From Nigrospora sphaerica (lineage: Eukaryota > Ascomycota > Sordariomycetes > Amphisphaeriales > Apiosporaceae), in assembly GCA_018287875.1 (NCBI GenBank), contig JAGVVL010000018.1, positions 2,038,501 through 2,102,500 of the forward strand: a stretch of DNA of 64,000 nucleotides. Reading direction: 5' to 3'. The first letter of the stretch is position 1. Each line of letters begins with the position of its first letter. A model generated the notes under the pieces. The model made no database searches. It worked only from the letters and a program-made list of their open reading frames with translations, and was not told the DNA's origin. This document shows, piece after piece, positions 11,285 through 22,502 of the stretch. A program made the position numbers and the translations under genes.

Positions 11285-13114
11285 ATGCCCTCGCAGAGCA
11301 TAACCAGCAACCAGAGCACTCGGCTTGTCGCCCAACGACAGCCTGCCCCGTCTTCATTTGCAGCGACGGCGTTGACGTCAAGTCGCGCAAGCCCATTTCC
11401 GCCCTCCCAAACCGCGACCGCAGCAGCTTCGATATCGCCTCCTGCGACGGCGTCGACGACGTCGACCAAACCCGACATGGCGACACCGGCCTTTCTGCCT
11501 CAGGCGCCACCGCCGTTCAGGCAGTCCGGCCTCGCGAGCCATTCCGCCTACGCTCTTTCCCTCAATGGCGTTCATCCTTTTGACAGCGAGGCCAATGCCA
11601 AGCCTGTAGGGACGCCATTCGCAACCGCGCCTTCCACCCAGGCGCAGGTCTTGATCCGTCGCTTGCCCCTAGACACGACCGAAGAGAAGCTTCGCCTCAT
11701 GGTCGTCTTCTCGCAGGAATTGGTCGATGTCGAAATGCTACCACCCGACCCGTCCGAGGATCCCGCCTTCCGCGCTGCCATTGTCAAGTTCAAGACGATT
11801 GCTGGCGCGCAACAAGCCAAGGAGATGCTGCACGGCAAATCCATCTCCAAAGATGCCGAGATGATTGTCGAGATTTTGTCAACAAGCCCTGCCAGCTCGC
11901 GCCGATTTCCAACCCAGCAGGACACCATCTCGACCAACTCGAGCGCCGCGTCATCCACAACGTCCTCGGGGCCCACGTCGCGACAGCCGTCACGCTTCGC
12001 TAACGGATTCCAGAAGTCCATGGGCAAGGTGTCACCGCCCATGAACAGCATGGGTGGCATGAATGGCATGAACGGCGCAATGTATGGGAGTAATGAACTG
12101 CCGAACCCCGAATCGAGCGCGCACTATCAGAGTCTCTTCTCGCCGCAATCCCCGATCGGCAACCACCTGACGGACCGTGCCCGCATGTCGGGCAAGACGC
12201 TGATTAGCCACGACAGCGCCGACGACGATGAGACGCAGGAGCTTCTTAAGAACCCGCTCGCCTACGCCGAAAATGGCGCCACCCAGGGTCGTAGGGCCAC
12301 AGCGCCCCATTTGCCCATCTCGCGCATGGCGAGTCTGTCGCTGAACACCAACGCTGTGCCCGCTTCGACTTCGCTACCCCCATACGGCCCTGCGACGGTG
12401 ACGCCGCTCTCGGCTCACGGCAACACCATGTCGCCGACTGCCATGAACAGCGCCAGCCATTCCATCAACTACCAGATGGGCTCCCAGCCCTTCCACCGAC
12501 ACAACTTCCCTCCAGTGAATCCCGCGGACCAGAACCCCCCGTGCAACACCCTGTACGTCGGGAATCTGCCCATCGACACTTCCGAGGAGGAACTCAAAGC
12601 CATGTTCTCCAAGCAACGGGGCTACAAGCGTCTGTGTTTTAGGACCAAGCAGAACGGCCCCATGTGCTTCGTCGAGTTCGAAGACGTGTCTTTCGCGACC
12701 AAGGCTTTGCATGAACTTTACGGCCAACCACTTCACAACAGCGTCAAGGGTGGGATTCGCCTGAGTTTCTCCAAGAACCCCCTTGGCGTTCGCTCCGGTC
12801 AAAGTCCCAGTCAGACGGGACCCGCAGCCATGGCGGGCATCAACAGCATGATGGCGGGCTCGGGAGGCGGCTTCACCACGGCCAGCGGGCCGCCGCCAGG
12901 CCTCACGGTGCCACCGGGTCTTAACCGCATTGCCTACAACCCCGCCTCGTCCATGTCGAGTGGCACCAGCAGTCCATACTCGGCGACCAACTACGCGGGC
13001 AACTATGGAAATTTGTGGAACTCACCATACAACAGCGCCCTCCAGGCTGGCGACTCGTCTTCCTCCTTGAACCCATCGGCTCCGTTCCCTCCACCTCACA
13101 TGATGGGGAAATGA
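11285..13114 (+). CDS. whi3: Whi3-type RNA-binding protein (two RRM domains)
   Basis: Single-exon gene for a 609-residue protein of the Whi3 family, which binds mRNAs (cyclin and polarity transcripts in yeasts) and assembles into cytoplasmic condensates controlling cell size and nuclear division. Seen: a Ser/Thr/Pro/Ala-rich N-terminus, an RRM-like fold at about 120-198 (QAQVLIRRLPLDTTEEKLR), a low-complexity middle with Met/Gly/Asn repeats (GGMNGMNGAMYG near 260), and the diagnostic C-terminal RRM at about 419-503 with LYVGNLPIDTSEEELKAMF, the RNP1-like GPMCFVEFEDVSFA and LRLSFSKNPLG-type ending (here IRLSFSKNPLG). The tail is Gly/Ser/Pro-rich. There is no long polyglutamine tract of the Ashbya kind. 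The start is the first ATG after an in-frame stop at 11261; the ATG at residue 65 (MATPAFLPQ) is an alternative. Confidence 0.9.
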   Translation: MPSQSITSNQSTRLVAQRQPAPSSFAATALTSSRASPFPPSQTATAAASISPPATASTTSTKPDMATPAFLPQAPPPFRQSGLASHSAYALSLNGVHPFDSEANAKPVGTPFATAPSTQAQVLIRRLPLDTTEEKLRLMVVFSQELVDVEMLPPDPSEDPAFRAAIVKFKTIAGAQQAKEMLHGKSISKDAEMIVEILSTSPASSRRFPTQQDTISTNSSAASSTTSSGPTSRQPSRFANGFQKSMGKVSPPMNSMGGMNGMNGAMYGSNELPNPESSAHYQSLFSPQSPIGNHLTDRARMSGKTLISHDSADDDETQELLKNPLAYAENGATQGRRATAPHLPISRMASLSLNTNAVPASTSLPPYGPATVTPLSAHGNTMSPTAMNSASHSINYQMGSQPFHRHNFPPVNPADQNPPCNTLYVGNLPIDTSEEELKAMFSKQRGYKRLCFRTKQNGPMCFVEFEDVSFATKALHELYGQPLHNSVKGGIRLSFSKNPLGVRSGQSPSQTGPAAMAGINSMMAGSGGGFTTASGPPPGLTVPPGLNRIAYNPASSMSSGTSSPYSATNYAGNYGNLWNSPYNSALQAGDSSSSLNPSAPFPPPHMMGK

Positions 13115-16100
13115 GACGGATGGGGGCTCAGTGTGCAGCTGGATTTGTTTTCCTTTTTTGGCGGAGTGCCACGGCGTTAAAGGGAGATGGATGCATTTGA
13201 AGAGGGAAGCATCAAAGCAAATGCATGGGTTTTGACGTTCTGTGCTTTCCAGCGTGCCATCGGGACCGAACCGAGGCTCTCGAATTTCCCGGAATTCCTC
13301 GACAACTCCGGCGCGACACTGATTTGTTTCTGCATCTTTTGTTTTCCAGGCGTGTCGGGATAGTGCTTGCGGTTTTACTTGGTTTCTCAGCGTCGGCGCC
13401 CATATTAGCATCTTACGACGATTCCCCCCTCTATTCCGCCTGGCGGTGGTTGCTTACGAGGGAGTTTAGAGGCATCTCGGATATGAGCCCAAGATTTGGT
13501 CGCGATGGCATCCTCGGTGTTCAATGCGCTTTACGGTTCAGCGGGCTACTCACCCACCCCCTCACACACACATTTTACAACTTACGACACACTCATGTGC
13601 AGCGTCATTTTGAATTGACCTGCAGGACTGGTTTTTTTTTTTTCCTTTCCCTTAGGGCTGGGCCTTGGCATTGGGTAGAGCGCGTGGCTGGCGTGCCAGA
13701 CGTCGCTACTCTCCTGGGCAGACTTTGGACCTTTCACGCATGATAGCAAGCCTCGAAGGGTACCTCCCTGCTCCTCCGATCGACTGCTTTCGAGCGATTC
13801 CCGGCTGGCACATTGTATCAGGCGCACATGCATGCAGTCTCCCCAGACGAAAGATATAACATCACGGCACTGGCGTTCGATTCCTACCGAGAAAAGAAAA
13901 CCAAAACAGAAGAAGAAAAGGAAGTTATCGCGGCCGCAGTGACAAAATTGGGTGGCAAAAGGGCGAGGAGCGGTCTGCGGCAAACAAAGAAGAGGGCACA
14001 AAGGCTACCTGTCCAGCACTCGGTCCCTGCAAACCGCCACCATTTTCGACTGTGCCATGCCAGAAATAGGCCTGCGAACAGGACAATCAAGCCCGATGTG
14101 TCTGGCTGGCCGAAGGGGTCCAAGATGATGGGGGCTTGTGGCCTTTACGAAAAATACGGACGACGGGCGGATTCTTATAAGGATGTATCAGGCAACGTTG
14201 GCATGAGTTGGCATATGGGGCGGTCATGGAAGGCGGCAATATACCTCCACCATTTCATTTGGGTGTTTTCTTCCCCTTTCCAGTCACGACATTATAATCA
14301 CGGTTGCAGCCTGTCGTTTTCTCATTTTACCCCCTTTTCACGTATAGCTCTTAGCGGCTTAGACGGTCAACTCGATTCACATCCTCTGTTCCAGACACGA
14401 TAGCCGCTTCTCCTCCAGTCGTGGCGTGATGTGTACATGTGGACATGAGCAGGCGTCTTCCAAAGACGACTGCGAGGACAGGGCAGGCCGACTTGTAAAG
14501 ATGAAACAAGCACGGGGCCAGTCGCCTGCCCGGTTGCCTCAACACGCCGTTGGACCTGACACAAGGGTTGGGCCTCTTTGGCGCTCTGGCGACACGGATA
14601 GGAACGGCAGGTATACAGATGCTCGTCGCCGAGGATGGCCCAGTGCGGCTCGTTTGTGGCAAGCGCCGGGGACGACATGCAGAACCGGGCCCGCACGCAG
14701 GCTTCCTGTCCGGGTGGTGGAAGAGAAGGAGGGCGAGGGGGGTGTGCAAGAAGCACCGCGTCGAGACGAGCCGCCTACAGGGTAGCCCAGTTACCCCAAG
14801 GGGGGGCCGCGGATAGGTGGTTTGGGAATTCGGATTCGGCCCGGCGCATCATTCAGATAACTCCCTTTTCATATTTGAATAAGGCGACTGCCACGGGAGG
14901 GATGGTAATCGAGTCAGGATATTCCTAGGCGGGCCGAAACTCGAGGCGAGAACCGAAGGCGGTGGTGGTGGTGGTGGTGAGGCCGTTAGTCCGGGCCAAG
15001 AGCCTAGCCGTGTCTACTGCCGAGGAGGTGCCGGTCATGGGAAGAGAGAAAAGCCCATAGATTCGATGATCTGTGGGAATTGGGGACCATGCCATGATCG
15101 GACGGGTTGAAAAGGGGGGAGCGAAAAAAGTGGCCTGACGCGGGCCGATCAGGCGTGCCCCGACGTCACAGTGTCGACATGGTCGGCGGGGGGTTCGCCA
15201 TATTCAAAGGCGTGGAAGGGATGTTGTAGAAGGGAGCAGATTGATGCCAGGGTTTCGCCGGAGGGTCAAATTGGAGCCCGTCGTCCCTGTTTCGCTGGGC
15301 GTTCTGGGCGCCAGGCCCGGGGCTGAAGACGGGGGGTGGTGGAAGGGCCGAGCCCGCGGCCAGCATAACCCCACGACCGTCTTGTTTCCCCCAAAGGGGA
15401 TCTGGGATTCGCGACAGCATCGGGAAACACTACCCGACGGCCCTCGGTCCACGCGGCCCCTGGTGCGGGAGGGAAGACAGGCGGCGCTCGTCCGCACGGC
15501 CTGGCCAGGACTTGCCATGCACACATGGGAGAGGTGCAGAGTCCTGGCCACTCTGTTGGTTCACTTCTTGTGCAGGTTTCCCCCCTTCCACACCCCCCCC
15601 CGAACGTGGCAGCTCCGGGCCGGCTCCGGGAAACGGGCGAAAGTCTAATGCACGACGGGCGAACGCCCCCCCCCCCCTTCTCGCCTTCTCCCCGGGAGGG
15701 TGTTGGGCGGGAGGCGAGGGTGGTCGCGTGCAGCGAACCAAACCAGCAGAAAGAACCCTTACAAAATTACGAGTGCGGCGGCCGCTTTATTCCCGCCCCG
15801 CCTGGCGGCAGGGCAGGGTTGGCCGGCCGGGCCGGACGTGCCGCCCTTCGCGCCCTGGGGGCGACCGACGACCCCCGGGGGCGGTGGCAGCAGATCCATG
15901 GACTGACACGCGAGATGCCCTATCCCTTGGGCGCCGTCCAGCCCCAGCCCCATCGCTGCATGGCGACGACGGCAGTGAGGCCGTGTGGCATGAAACAGGT
16001 GGCAGGCGTTTGTCGGGGGCTCTCACCGGGCGAGGAAGGGAAGGCCAGCGATTCCCCGGGGCAGAGACACGTCAAAGGAGAGTGGGAAGGAGAGGGAGGG

Positions 16101-16567
16101 AGGCGGGAGCGCCAAGAAGTTGTGACATGGGCATCCGTCACTGGGTCGGAACGGCTTGAACCAAAAAGGCCCTCGAGCCCGAGACTTTTTTTTTGGACAG
16201 AAAGCCGAAGGAGACCAGCCATAGGGAGCTACCAAACCCCCACCCCTCCGTCCCCTCGGCCATTGGCTGGCAACGCCTTAATACGATAGAGAAAAAGAAA
16301 ATCGGGGAGGGGGGGGAGGGCCGCCCATGGCCCCCTCTCGCCGTCGCACGCGGAGAAGGGTTTCCCATCCCCCAAGCTCCAGGACGGGCTGAACTTAGAG
16401 TTGATCTGTTATTAGTCACCACGTGGTTTTCGGGAGCAGATGCTCAGATCTCGCGTCAGGATCCACGGGGCAGGCCCACCCTGTTGCGAATGCATGGTTT
16501 GGGGGGAGGCGGGGTTCAATCGATCCATGCTGCGGGAGAGGGAGATCGAGAAAGCGTGGGGGAGATC

Positions 16568-16571
<4 letters not shown>

Positions 16572-16645
<74 letters not shown>
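16572..16645. repeat. (GA)n microsatellite, about 37 units
   Basis: Uninterrupted alternating GA over 74 bases, flanked by imperfect GGGAGATCGAG words. It is not in a gene. Open frames across it encode only Glu-Arg or Ser-Leu repeats. Confidence 0.97.
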
Positions 16646-16654
<9 letters not shown>

Positions 16655-16830
16655 TACATGGTACGTGTGCGTGTACGATGCGGCGTGTGACGCGTGCGTC
16701 CGCGTAGGTGAGCCGGAGAGCGATCGTTCACCAAGGTCTACGTTTCCCGTTCACATACTACACACCCGCTTGTATTCCTGTTCCCGAACGCGCGAGAGAT
16801 GGGGCCGGGGCTGTTTGGGAACACGCCGCC

Positions 16831-16884
16831 CTCCTACCATCTGCCGACGACCGCGCTCTCCTACCATCTGCCGACAACCGCGCT
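16831..16884. repeat. Tandem duplication of a 27-bp unit
   Basis: Two adjacent copies (16831-16857 and 16858-16884), both starting CTCCTACCATCTGCCGAC and differing at one base (G versus A). This is a recent local duplication in non-coding DNA. Confidence 0.9.
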
Positions 16885-18147
16885 CATTCTATTGATTCGG
16901 CTGGTTAACTACTTACGTAGCTAGTGCGGCAGCCTGGTTACGGGCCGATTTCCGCGGATGGTACGGAGTAGTCAGGGCGGTATGGATGCTGGCGCCGAGG
17001 GGGGCAGGACAAGAACGAGGGGGGGACGGTCGCCACGGGGAAAGGAAACGAGAGATGCCGACGACGAGGGCCTGCAAACTTTCCCGTCTCCCTGCCGCTC
17101 CCTTGCGGATCGAGACCGGGGCCAAGCAGTGTCGGTTTCGCGCCCTGAAATCTGATGACATCGAGTTCCCGAGGGCGGTGATGACCACGGGGGAGCGGGG
17201 CCCTGGGCTTTTTCCGTGGCCTCCGTGGCCTCCGTGTCTAGGTAGGTACACCGAGTAGCGGCGCTACGTGAGAGCTAGAACTCCGGGGAACTGCTGCCGG
17301 CCCAGGGGGTGGTCCTGGTTCCTCGCTGCTTCGTGGCGCGACGGGGAGAGCCCTGGGAACCTTGTGGGGTCGGTGATGTGACTTTGCCCGCCCCGATGGA
17401 CGACGACGGGGCCGGATTGGGAGACGGACGGCATGACACTCTGCCACGCTCGGGAAGGGTAGGAAGCGGAGAGGGCGAAAGGTGGGATGCTGCGTGGTTT
17501 TGAGGGCTGGGAAGAGTGGGCAAAGCCTCGCAACTTCTTCCGCTCTTTGCCATGGCGCGATAGACGAGCTTGTCCCCTAATGCAAGCAAGCCCCGTTCCC
17601 TTTTTGCGGGCTTCCGGCCGAGGGCCACCGGTTCCAGGCGGGTGGAACAGCATTCCGCCCCATGTCCATCATTCCACTTCGCTGCCTGTAAGGGTTGCCC
17701 AAAATGGGGACAGCGTTCGTGACCGCCGTTTTTGAGGAGTGGGCGCCATGCCCATTGGAAATCCCCATGGCGGTCCCATATACTTGCTCTACGTAGGAGA
17801 GCTGAGGTAAGTACTCGCCTACTTCTTCCGGCCTACAAGTACGGTGTGTTATGTAGCTAGGCAGGTACGGATACAAAGTCAACCGATTGGTCAATGGCGT
17901 TGGGCACCTCTTCCACTGCTACCTGTCTCATCCAGTCGCTTGAGTACTTGGTCTGCAAAACATGCGCGCCAGGCTCGCCAGGCACCGCTGCCGCCCATGC
18001 CGAAGCGTGCACCTAGTTCGTCGATGGGGCCGCCAGACAATTTCCGTCCTGCCCATCTCGGCGACGGCTTGTTTCCATCTCGGGCCTTGTTGGGCCTCCA
18101 CCGCCTCGATGCTGGTCCCTTCCCTCCTCCTGCTCCGAGAGGGAGAT

Positions 18148-18186
18148 AAGGGGGGAGGGAGAGAGGGAGAGGGAGAGGGAGAGAGA
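18148..18186. repeat. Short purine-only tract (GGGAGA-type)
   Basis: About 39 bases of only A and G, built from GAGAGG/GGGAGA words, in gene-free DNA. Confidence 0.8.
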
Positions 18187-20878
18187 TACTGTGTAGACGA
18201 CAGGAGGCTCGCACGGACGAGTCAGGGGCGGGAGCGCTGGGTAGCGGCAGAGGCCACGCGAAGCGCGAACCGCTGTCGTGCCCCCTTCCCTTACAAGGGT
18301 GGGTTGCTGCTGGGCGTCGAAGGCGAGCACGCATGGTCGAGACGGCGTTGCAGGCCTGACTCGCCCAATGGGCGTGACAACCTTCTGGCGGCCTTCCATC
18401 GTATTCGCTCCTACATGCGGACGCGTTGCGCCTCCTGCTTAGTGGAAATCGGGCCTGGGCCGTCTCTGCTTTTAGCCCTTTTGGTGATGGGGGCGGAAGG
18501 ATGAGTGAGCTCTATGGTCAAGCGGTGGTGATACTGACGCCTGCCTCCCAAGAAAACCCATGCGACTCAGCCGGTAGACACACGGCCGTTGAATCCGGAG
18601 CCCAAGCCGCACAAACTCGCATCCCGGAGACAGAGAAAGGGGAGTAGAGGAAGAGAAAAGATACGAAACCGGGCGGGCTGGAAGTGTGTACATCTCTCTG
18701 CTCGTAGACGGGCTTTCATTCCTAGGCAGCCGGCCAAGATGGGATGATGATGATGAGGTAAGGCAAGGCAAGGCGGTTGCACACAGCACCTCCCCATCCT
18801 CAATTCCCAATTCCATTGCACAAATCTACAGCCAAACAAAACCACCTAGACGGCTACGGCCCTCGCTCGCTTGACTGGGGAGGAAGGAAAAGGGCTGCGG
18901 CCAAAAGATGCTTGCACGGGGGCGGAGAGACAGCCAACCCGACCAAAAAGCAACAGCGCGCAGCCAAAGCCCATCAGCCGTCCGACCTGTCACTTCTCGC
19001 GGGCATGACGAAAAAGGGAAAAAAAAGGAAAATAGCATGCAAAGAGGGATCAGCAACCGCCTCTACCCTAGCTCGGCCGCGGAGACAGGGAGGACACGCG
19101 GAAGAGGGTCCAGCCCGCCGTTTGGGAGGGGACGAAAGAGAGGGGAGGGAGAGAGAGGGAGAGGACGGGACTACTTGCATATAGCCCAGTATTGTTCGCT
19201 GTCCCCATCACCGGGCTGTAGATCGCGTGGGCCGTTTGTTTCACGGCATTTTGGCTTCTTTGCGTCACGTAACTATAGGAGGTAGGTATGATGTACGATT
19301 GGAAGACAGAGGGCGCCTGGTTTGCTAGGGGCTCTCCTGCCGTCCAGTCGGTCGCAGTGCCGGTTGGGGCAGATGGCTGAAAAAGGTGGTCGGGTCGGCG
19401 AGATCGCCCCGCGGGGGGAGGGGGAGTGCTTGTAGCGCGGGCCTGCGCACCATTCACAGCTTTCCGTACTTCTGTATGTACCTCCCTAGGAAGGTCGGGG
19501 TTAGGTAGTAGGGTAATGATGTATGTAGGTGCATAGCTGTCCGGGCAGGGGATGTATCGATCTTGGGGAGGGGGGGTGCATTGGAACGAAGAACAAGCCG
19601 CTGGGAGATTCATAGCTCGACGTATAACGACAGGTAGCCAGCCATAACCCTCTAGCTCCCCTGCCTCCCTAGACACCCCTAACTTGGATCGCCTCGCATC
19701 CCATGTCGGGAGAGGGTGGCCCCTCCCCCCCGGTATGATGAGAACCTGTCGGCGGAAAGAAAGAGGTCGCTTCTCTTGCGCTGCTAGTAGGGGAATAGGT
19801 AGCTGAGCTAGAGCCAGTCCCTCCCTTGGTCCTGGCTAGGTACTTCTTCCCTACCCAGTAGGACCATGGTCCCTATCCCAGCCCGACGCTGTCGTCTCCC
19901 ACGGTCCCCAATTCCGATCCCATTGCCAATTCGAGCTAATAGGTGACGGACGGGTACGGAACACTGTAGCGTAATATAATCCCCGGATATCCGTCCAGTC
20001 CACTCCATTCCCTGTTTGTTCGCTCGCTTGCCTGGTCGGTTTCTTTCTCGAGATTTGTTTCTCTGCGACTTCCCTTCTCGCCCCCGTCCTCGCTGACAAA
20101 CCCGCCGTCTCCCAGATCCGAAAGAGAGGTGTTGCCTGACCGACTAACCGCGACCTTGAAGAACGGGGGGGAAAAAACCCCTGTGATGCCGGAGCCATTC
20201 AACGGCCCTGCACTGCATCGTCATAGGTCGAGCTTACTGCCTGCCTACATCCTAGGTGGCTTCTGAACCGGAGCTTTCGCCCTCCCCGAGGATCTCTTCT
20301 CCCCTCCCCTACCGCCTGCCTGCATGCCTGCCCGTCTGCCTACTGCTGCTGCTTCCTAACGGGCTTCCCTTCTCCCAAAGTCATCCCCCGGCCGTTCCTA
20401 TTATTGTTATTGTGGCCATCGTTGTTATTATTGTTATTGTTATTATTAGTAGCAGTGGCACCCCCTACCTCTACTTACCATCCATACATTGGCCTCCATA
20501 CTGCTACTACCACGGCTACTACCCACTACCTACCTCTTTGCGCATACACCAGCTTGCGACGACCTTTTTTTTTGGTCTTGGCGGCTCCCTGCTCACCGCG
20601 TCGGGATCACCGTGCGCCATCCTTTGATTGGCACCGAACGAACGCGCTGGGCGGAACAGCCAATACCGATTTTTGCACCGCGTTCCTGAGCACCGCCCTC
20701 GCTGGCCCCCCGATCGCCTCCCTCGTCCAAGGAAGAGAGAAAGCAACGGGCTCGTTGGCACTCTGATCTGCAAAGCCGACTCCATCGTCGGGTCGCGGCG
20801 CGTGTTCAGCCCCCCCCCCTTCGGTGCTTGGCTCCATCCGTGGACTTCAGAAGCCCGCTCTCGCTTGCATGCATTTCA

Positions 20879-20880
<2 letters not shown>

Positions 20881-20913
<33 letters not shown>
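20881..20913. repeat. (GCT)11 trinucleotide repeat upstream of rsr1
   Basis: Eleven perfect GCT units about 350 bp before the rsr1 start, probably in its leader or promoter. Frames through it would give poly-Leu, poly-Ala or poly-Cys and belong to no recognisable protein. Confidence 0.95.
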
Positions 20914-20915
<2 letters not shown>

Positions 20916-21261
20916 CTTCGACTTGCTCCCGTCTTCTAACGGCCAACCCCGACGACGGCCCCTCCAGATAGGAAGGCGAGCCCACGCCTCCCACCGGCCG
21001 CTGCTGGAGCCCCTGGAGATTTGACGACAATTACCGCCCGCCGCCGAGAAGCCCAAAGCACCACGACAACCCCGGCCCGAAGTTGCTTGGGCGGGAAAGT
21101 GGAATTGATCGACCGGACCAGGTGGTCGAGGCCGTTTTGGCTGTAGCTGCTACCGCTACCAACTACGGCTACCTACTACCGCTACTACTTGGAATTTATT
21201 ATCACCATCACTCCTGCTACCTCCTCTCCCTCCTCCACCACCACGACGGCGCAATTCCACC

Positions 21262-22502
21262 ATGGCACCACGACAGGGCCGTTACCAACCCGCGTTTGTG
21301 CCCCTTCCCCCCTCCTCCCCCTTCGCCCGAGCACGTTTCCTCTGGGTCCCTACTCGTCTTTCCTTGGGCAACAGCTGCTGACATCCCCTTGGCCACGGCG
21401 GGCAGCCGAGAATTTAACATTGTCGTGCTTGGCGCAGGTGAGCCGTCGCACAAGCCGCCTTCGGCACGGCCTGCTCTGGTGCTAACTGGCCTTCCGTAGG
21501 TGGTGTTGGCAAGAGTTGTCTCACTGGTGAGAAGCCCGATTCGTTGAGGCCCAGCCAGTCGAGTCTGAGTCGCTCGCCGGCCCCACATCACGTGTTTCCG
21601 ATGGCTAATGATCCGTCGTGGTTTTTTTCTGACAGCTCAATTCGTGCACAACGAATGGATCGAGAGTTATGATCCTACCATCGAGGACTCGTACCGCACG
21701 CAGGTCACAGTCGATGTAAGTGTGCGCCCGCGTCCGCGTCGCTCGGCGCTGCCGCTGCCGCTGCCGCCTGAACGCCCCGTCGAGCCGCCTGCTGACGCGC
21801 CTTTTCTGTCGCTCAGGGCCGCCAGGTCGTCCTGGAGATGTGAGACTCCCACCGGGCCTGGATTGATTCATAGCCCCGCCGTACTGACTCGAGCCACCAC
21901 CTACAGCCTCGACACTGCGGGGACGGAACAGTTCGGTACGCCCCCCCCCCCCTCCCGGCCGCTGTGCGTGTCCCCCCCTACTGACCGTGCTGCCCAGTGG
22001 CCATGAGGGATCTGTATATGAAGACGGGCCAGGGTTTCCTCCTCGTCTTCAGCATCACCTCCTCCTCATCGCTGGCCGAGCTGGCCGGCCTGCGCGACGA
22101 GATCATCCGGATCAAGGACGACGAAAACGTCCCCATCGTCATCTGCGGGAACAAGGCCGATCTGGAAGACCAACGGTCCGTACCACGCACCAAGGGCTTT
22201 TCCATCTCACAGCGATGGGGTGCGCCTTACTACGAAGCGAGCGCCAGGACCAAGAGTAAGTCGGGTGCACAGTTCCGCACGCCCGCGGGCCGATTTCCTG
22301 GCTGACCACTGGCACAGCCAACGTGGACGAGGTGTTTGTGGATCTTTGTCGGCAAATGTTGCGGAAGGACGACGCCGGCGAGGCCTTTCCCGAGGAACCG
22401 GACAAGTTTGATCCGTATTCGTACAAATACTACAAGGACCGCCGGAGGCAGCGCAAGGCACGAGACAGAGACCCGTCACGGCCGCGGTGCGTCATCTTAT
22501 GA
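21262..22502 (+). CDS. rsr1: Rsr1/Bud1 (Krev-1, Rap-like) small GTPase
   Basis: Ras-family GTPase of the Rap/Rsr1 group, which marks sites of polarised growth at the plasma membrane. Eight exons: 21262-21293, 21406-21437, 21500-21526, 21636-21715, 21817-21839, 21907-21935, 21998-22255 and 22318-22502. They total 666 bases and encode 221 residues. Seen: P-loop GAGGVGKS (residues 20-27, split over two introns), effector YDPTIEDSY (42-50), DTAGTEQF (67-74, with the Thr typical of Rap where Ras has Gln61), NKAD (126-129), a basic tail and CAAX box CVIL (218-221), whose final Leu favours geranylgeranylation. Exons 2 to 8 are secure. Exon 1 (MAPRQGRYQP) rests on an ACCATGG start context, donor GTTTGT and a CTGAC branch site before CAG, and is less certain. 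The 23-29-base exons are unusually small. Confidence 0.9.

Larger units (their letters stand above)
13115..21261. other. Gene-free stretch of 8.1 kb with microsatellites
   Basis: No recognisable gene. The first several hundred bases are presumably the whi3 3' untranslated region. The rest holds simple repeats listed separately (GA tract 16572-16645, 27-bp duplication 16831-16884, purine tract 18148-18186, CTG tract 20881-20913), a copy of TACGGAGTA at 16962-16970 and scattered GGTAGGTA words (17238, 19276). From about 20.2 kb the plus strand becomes C/T-rich, which fits a leader or promoter of the downstream rsr1 gene. Confidence 0.6.

Noticed and set aside
15525..16289. 254-codon open frame
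   Set aside because: No family character; overlapping frames of similar length in all phases show that it reflects base composition.
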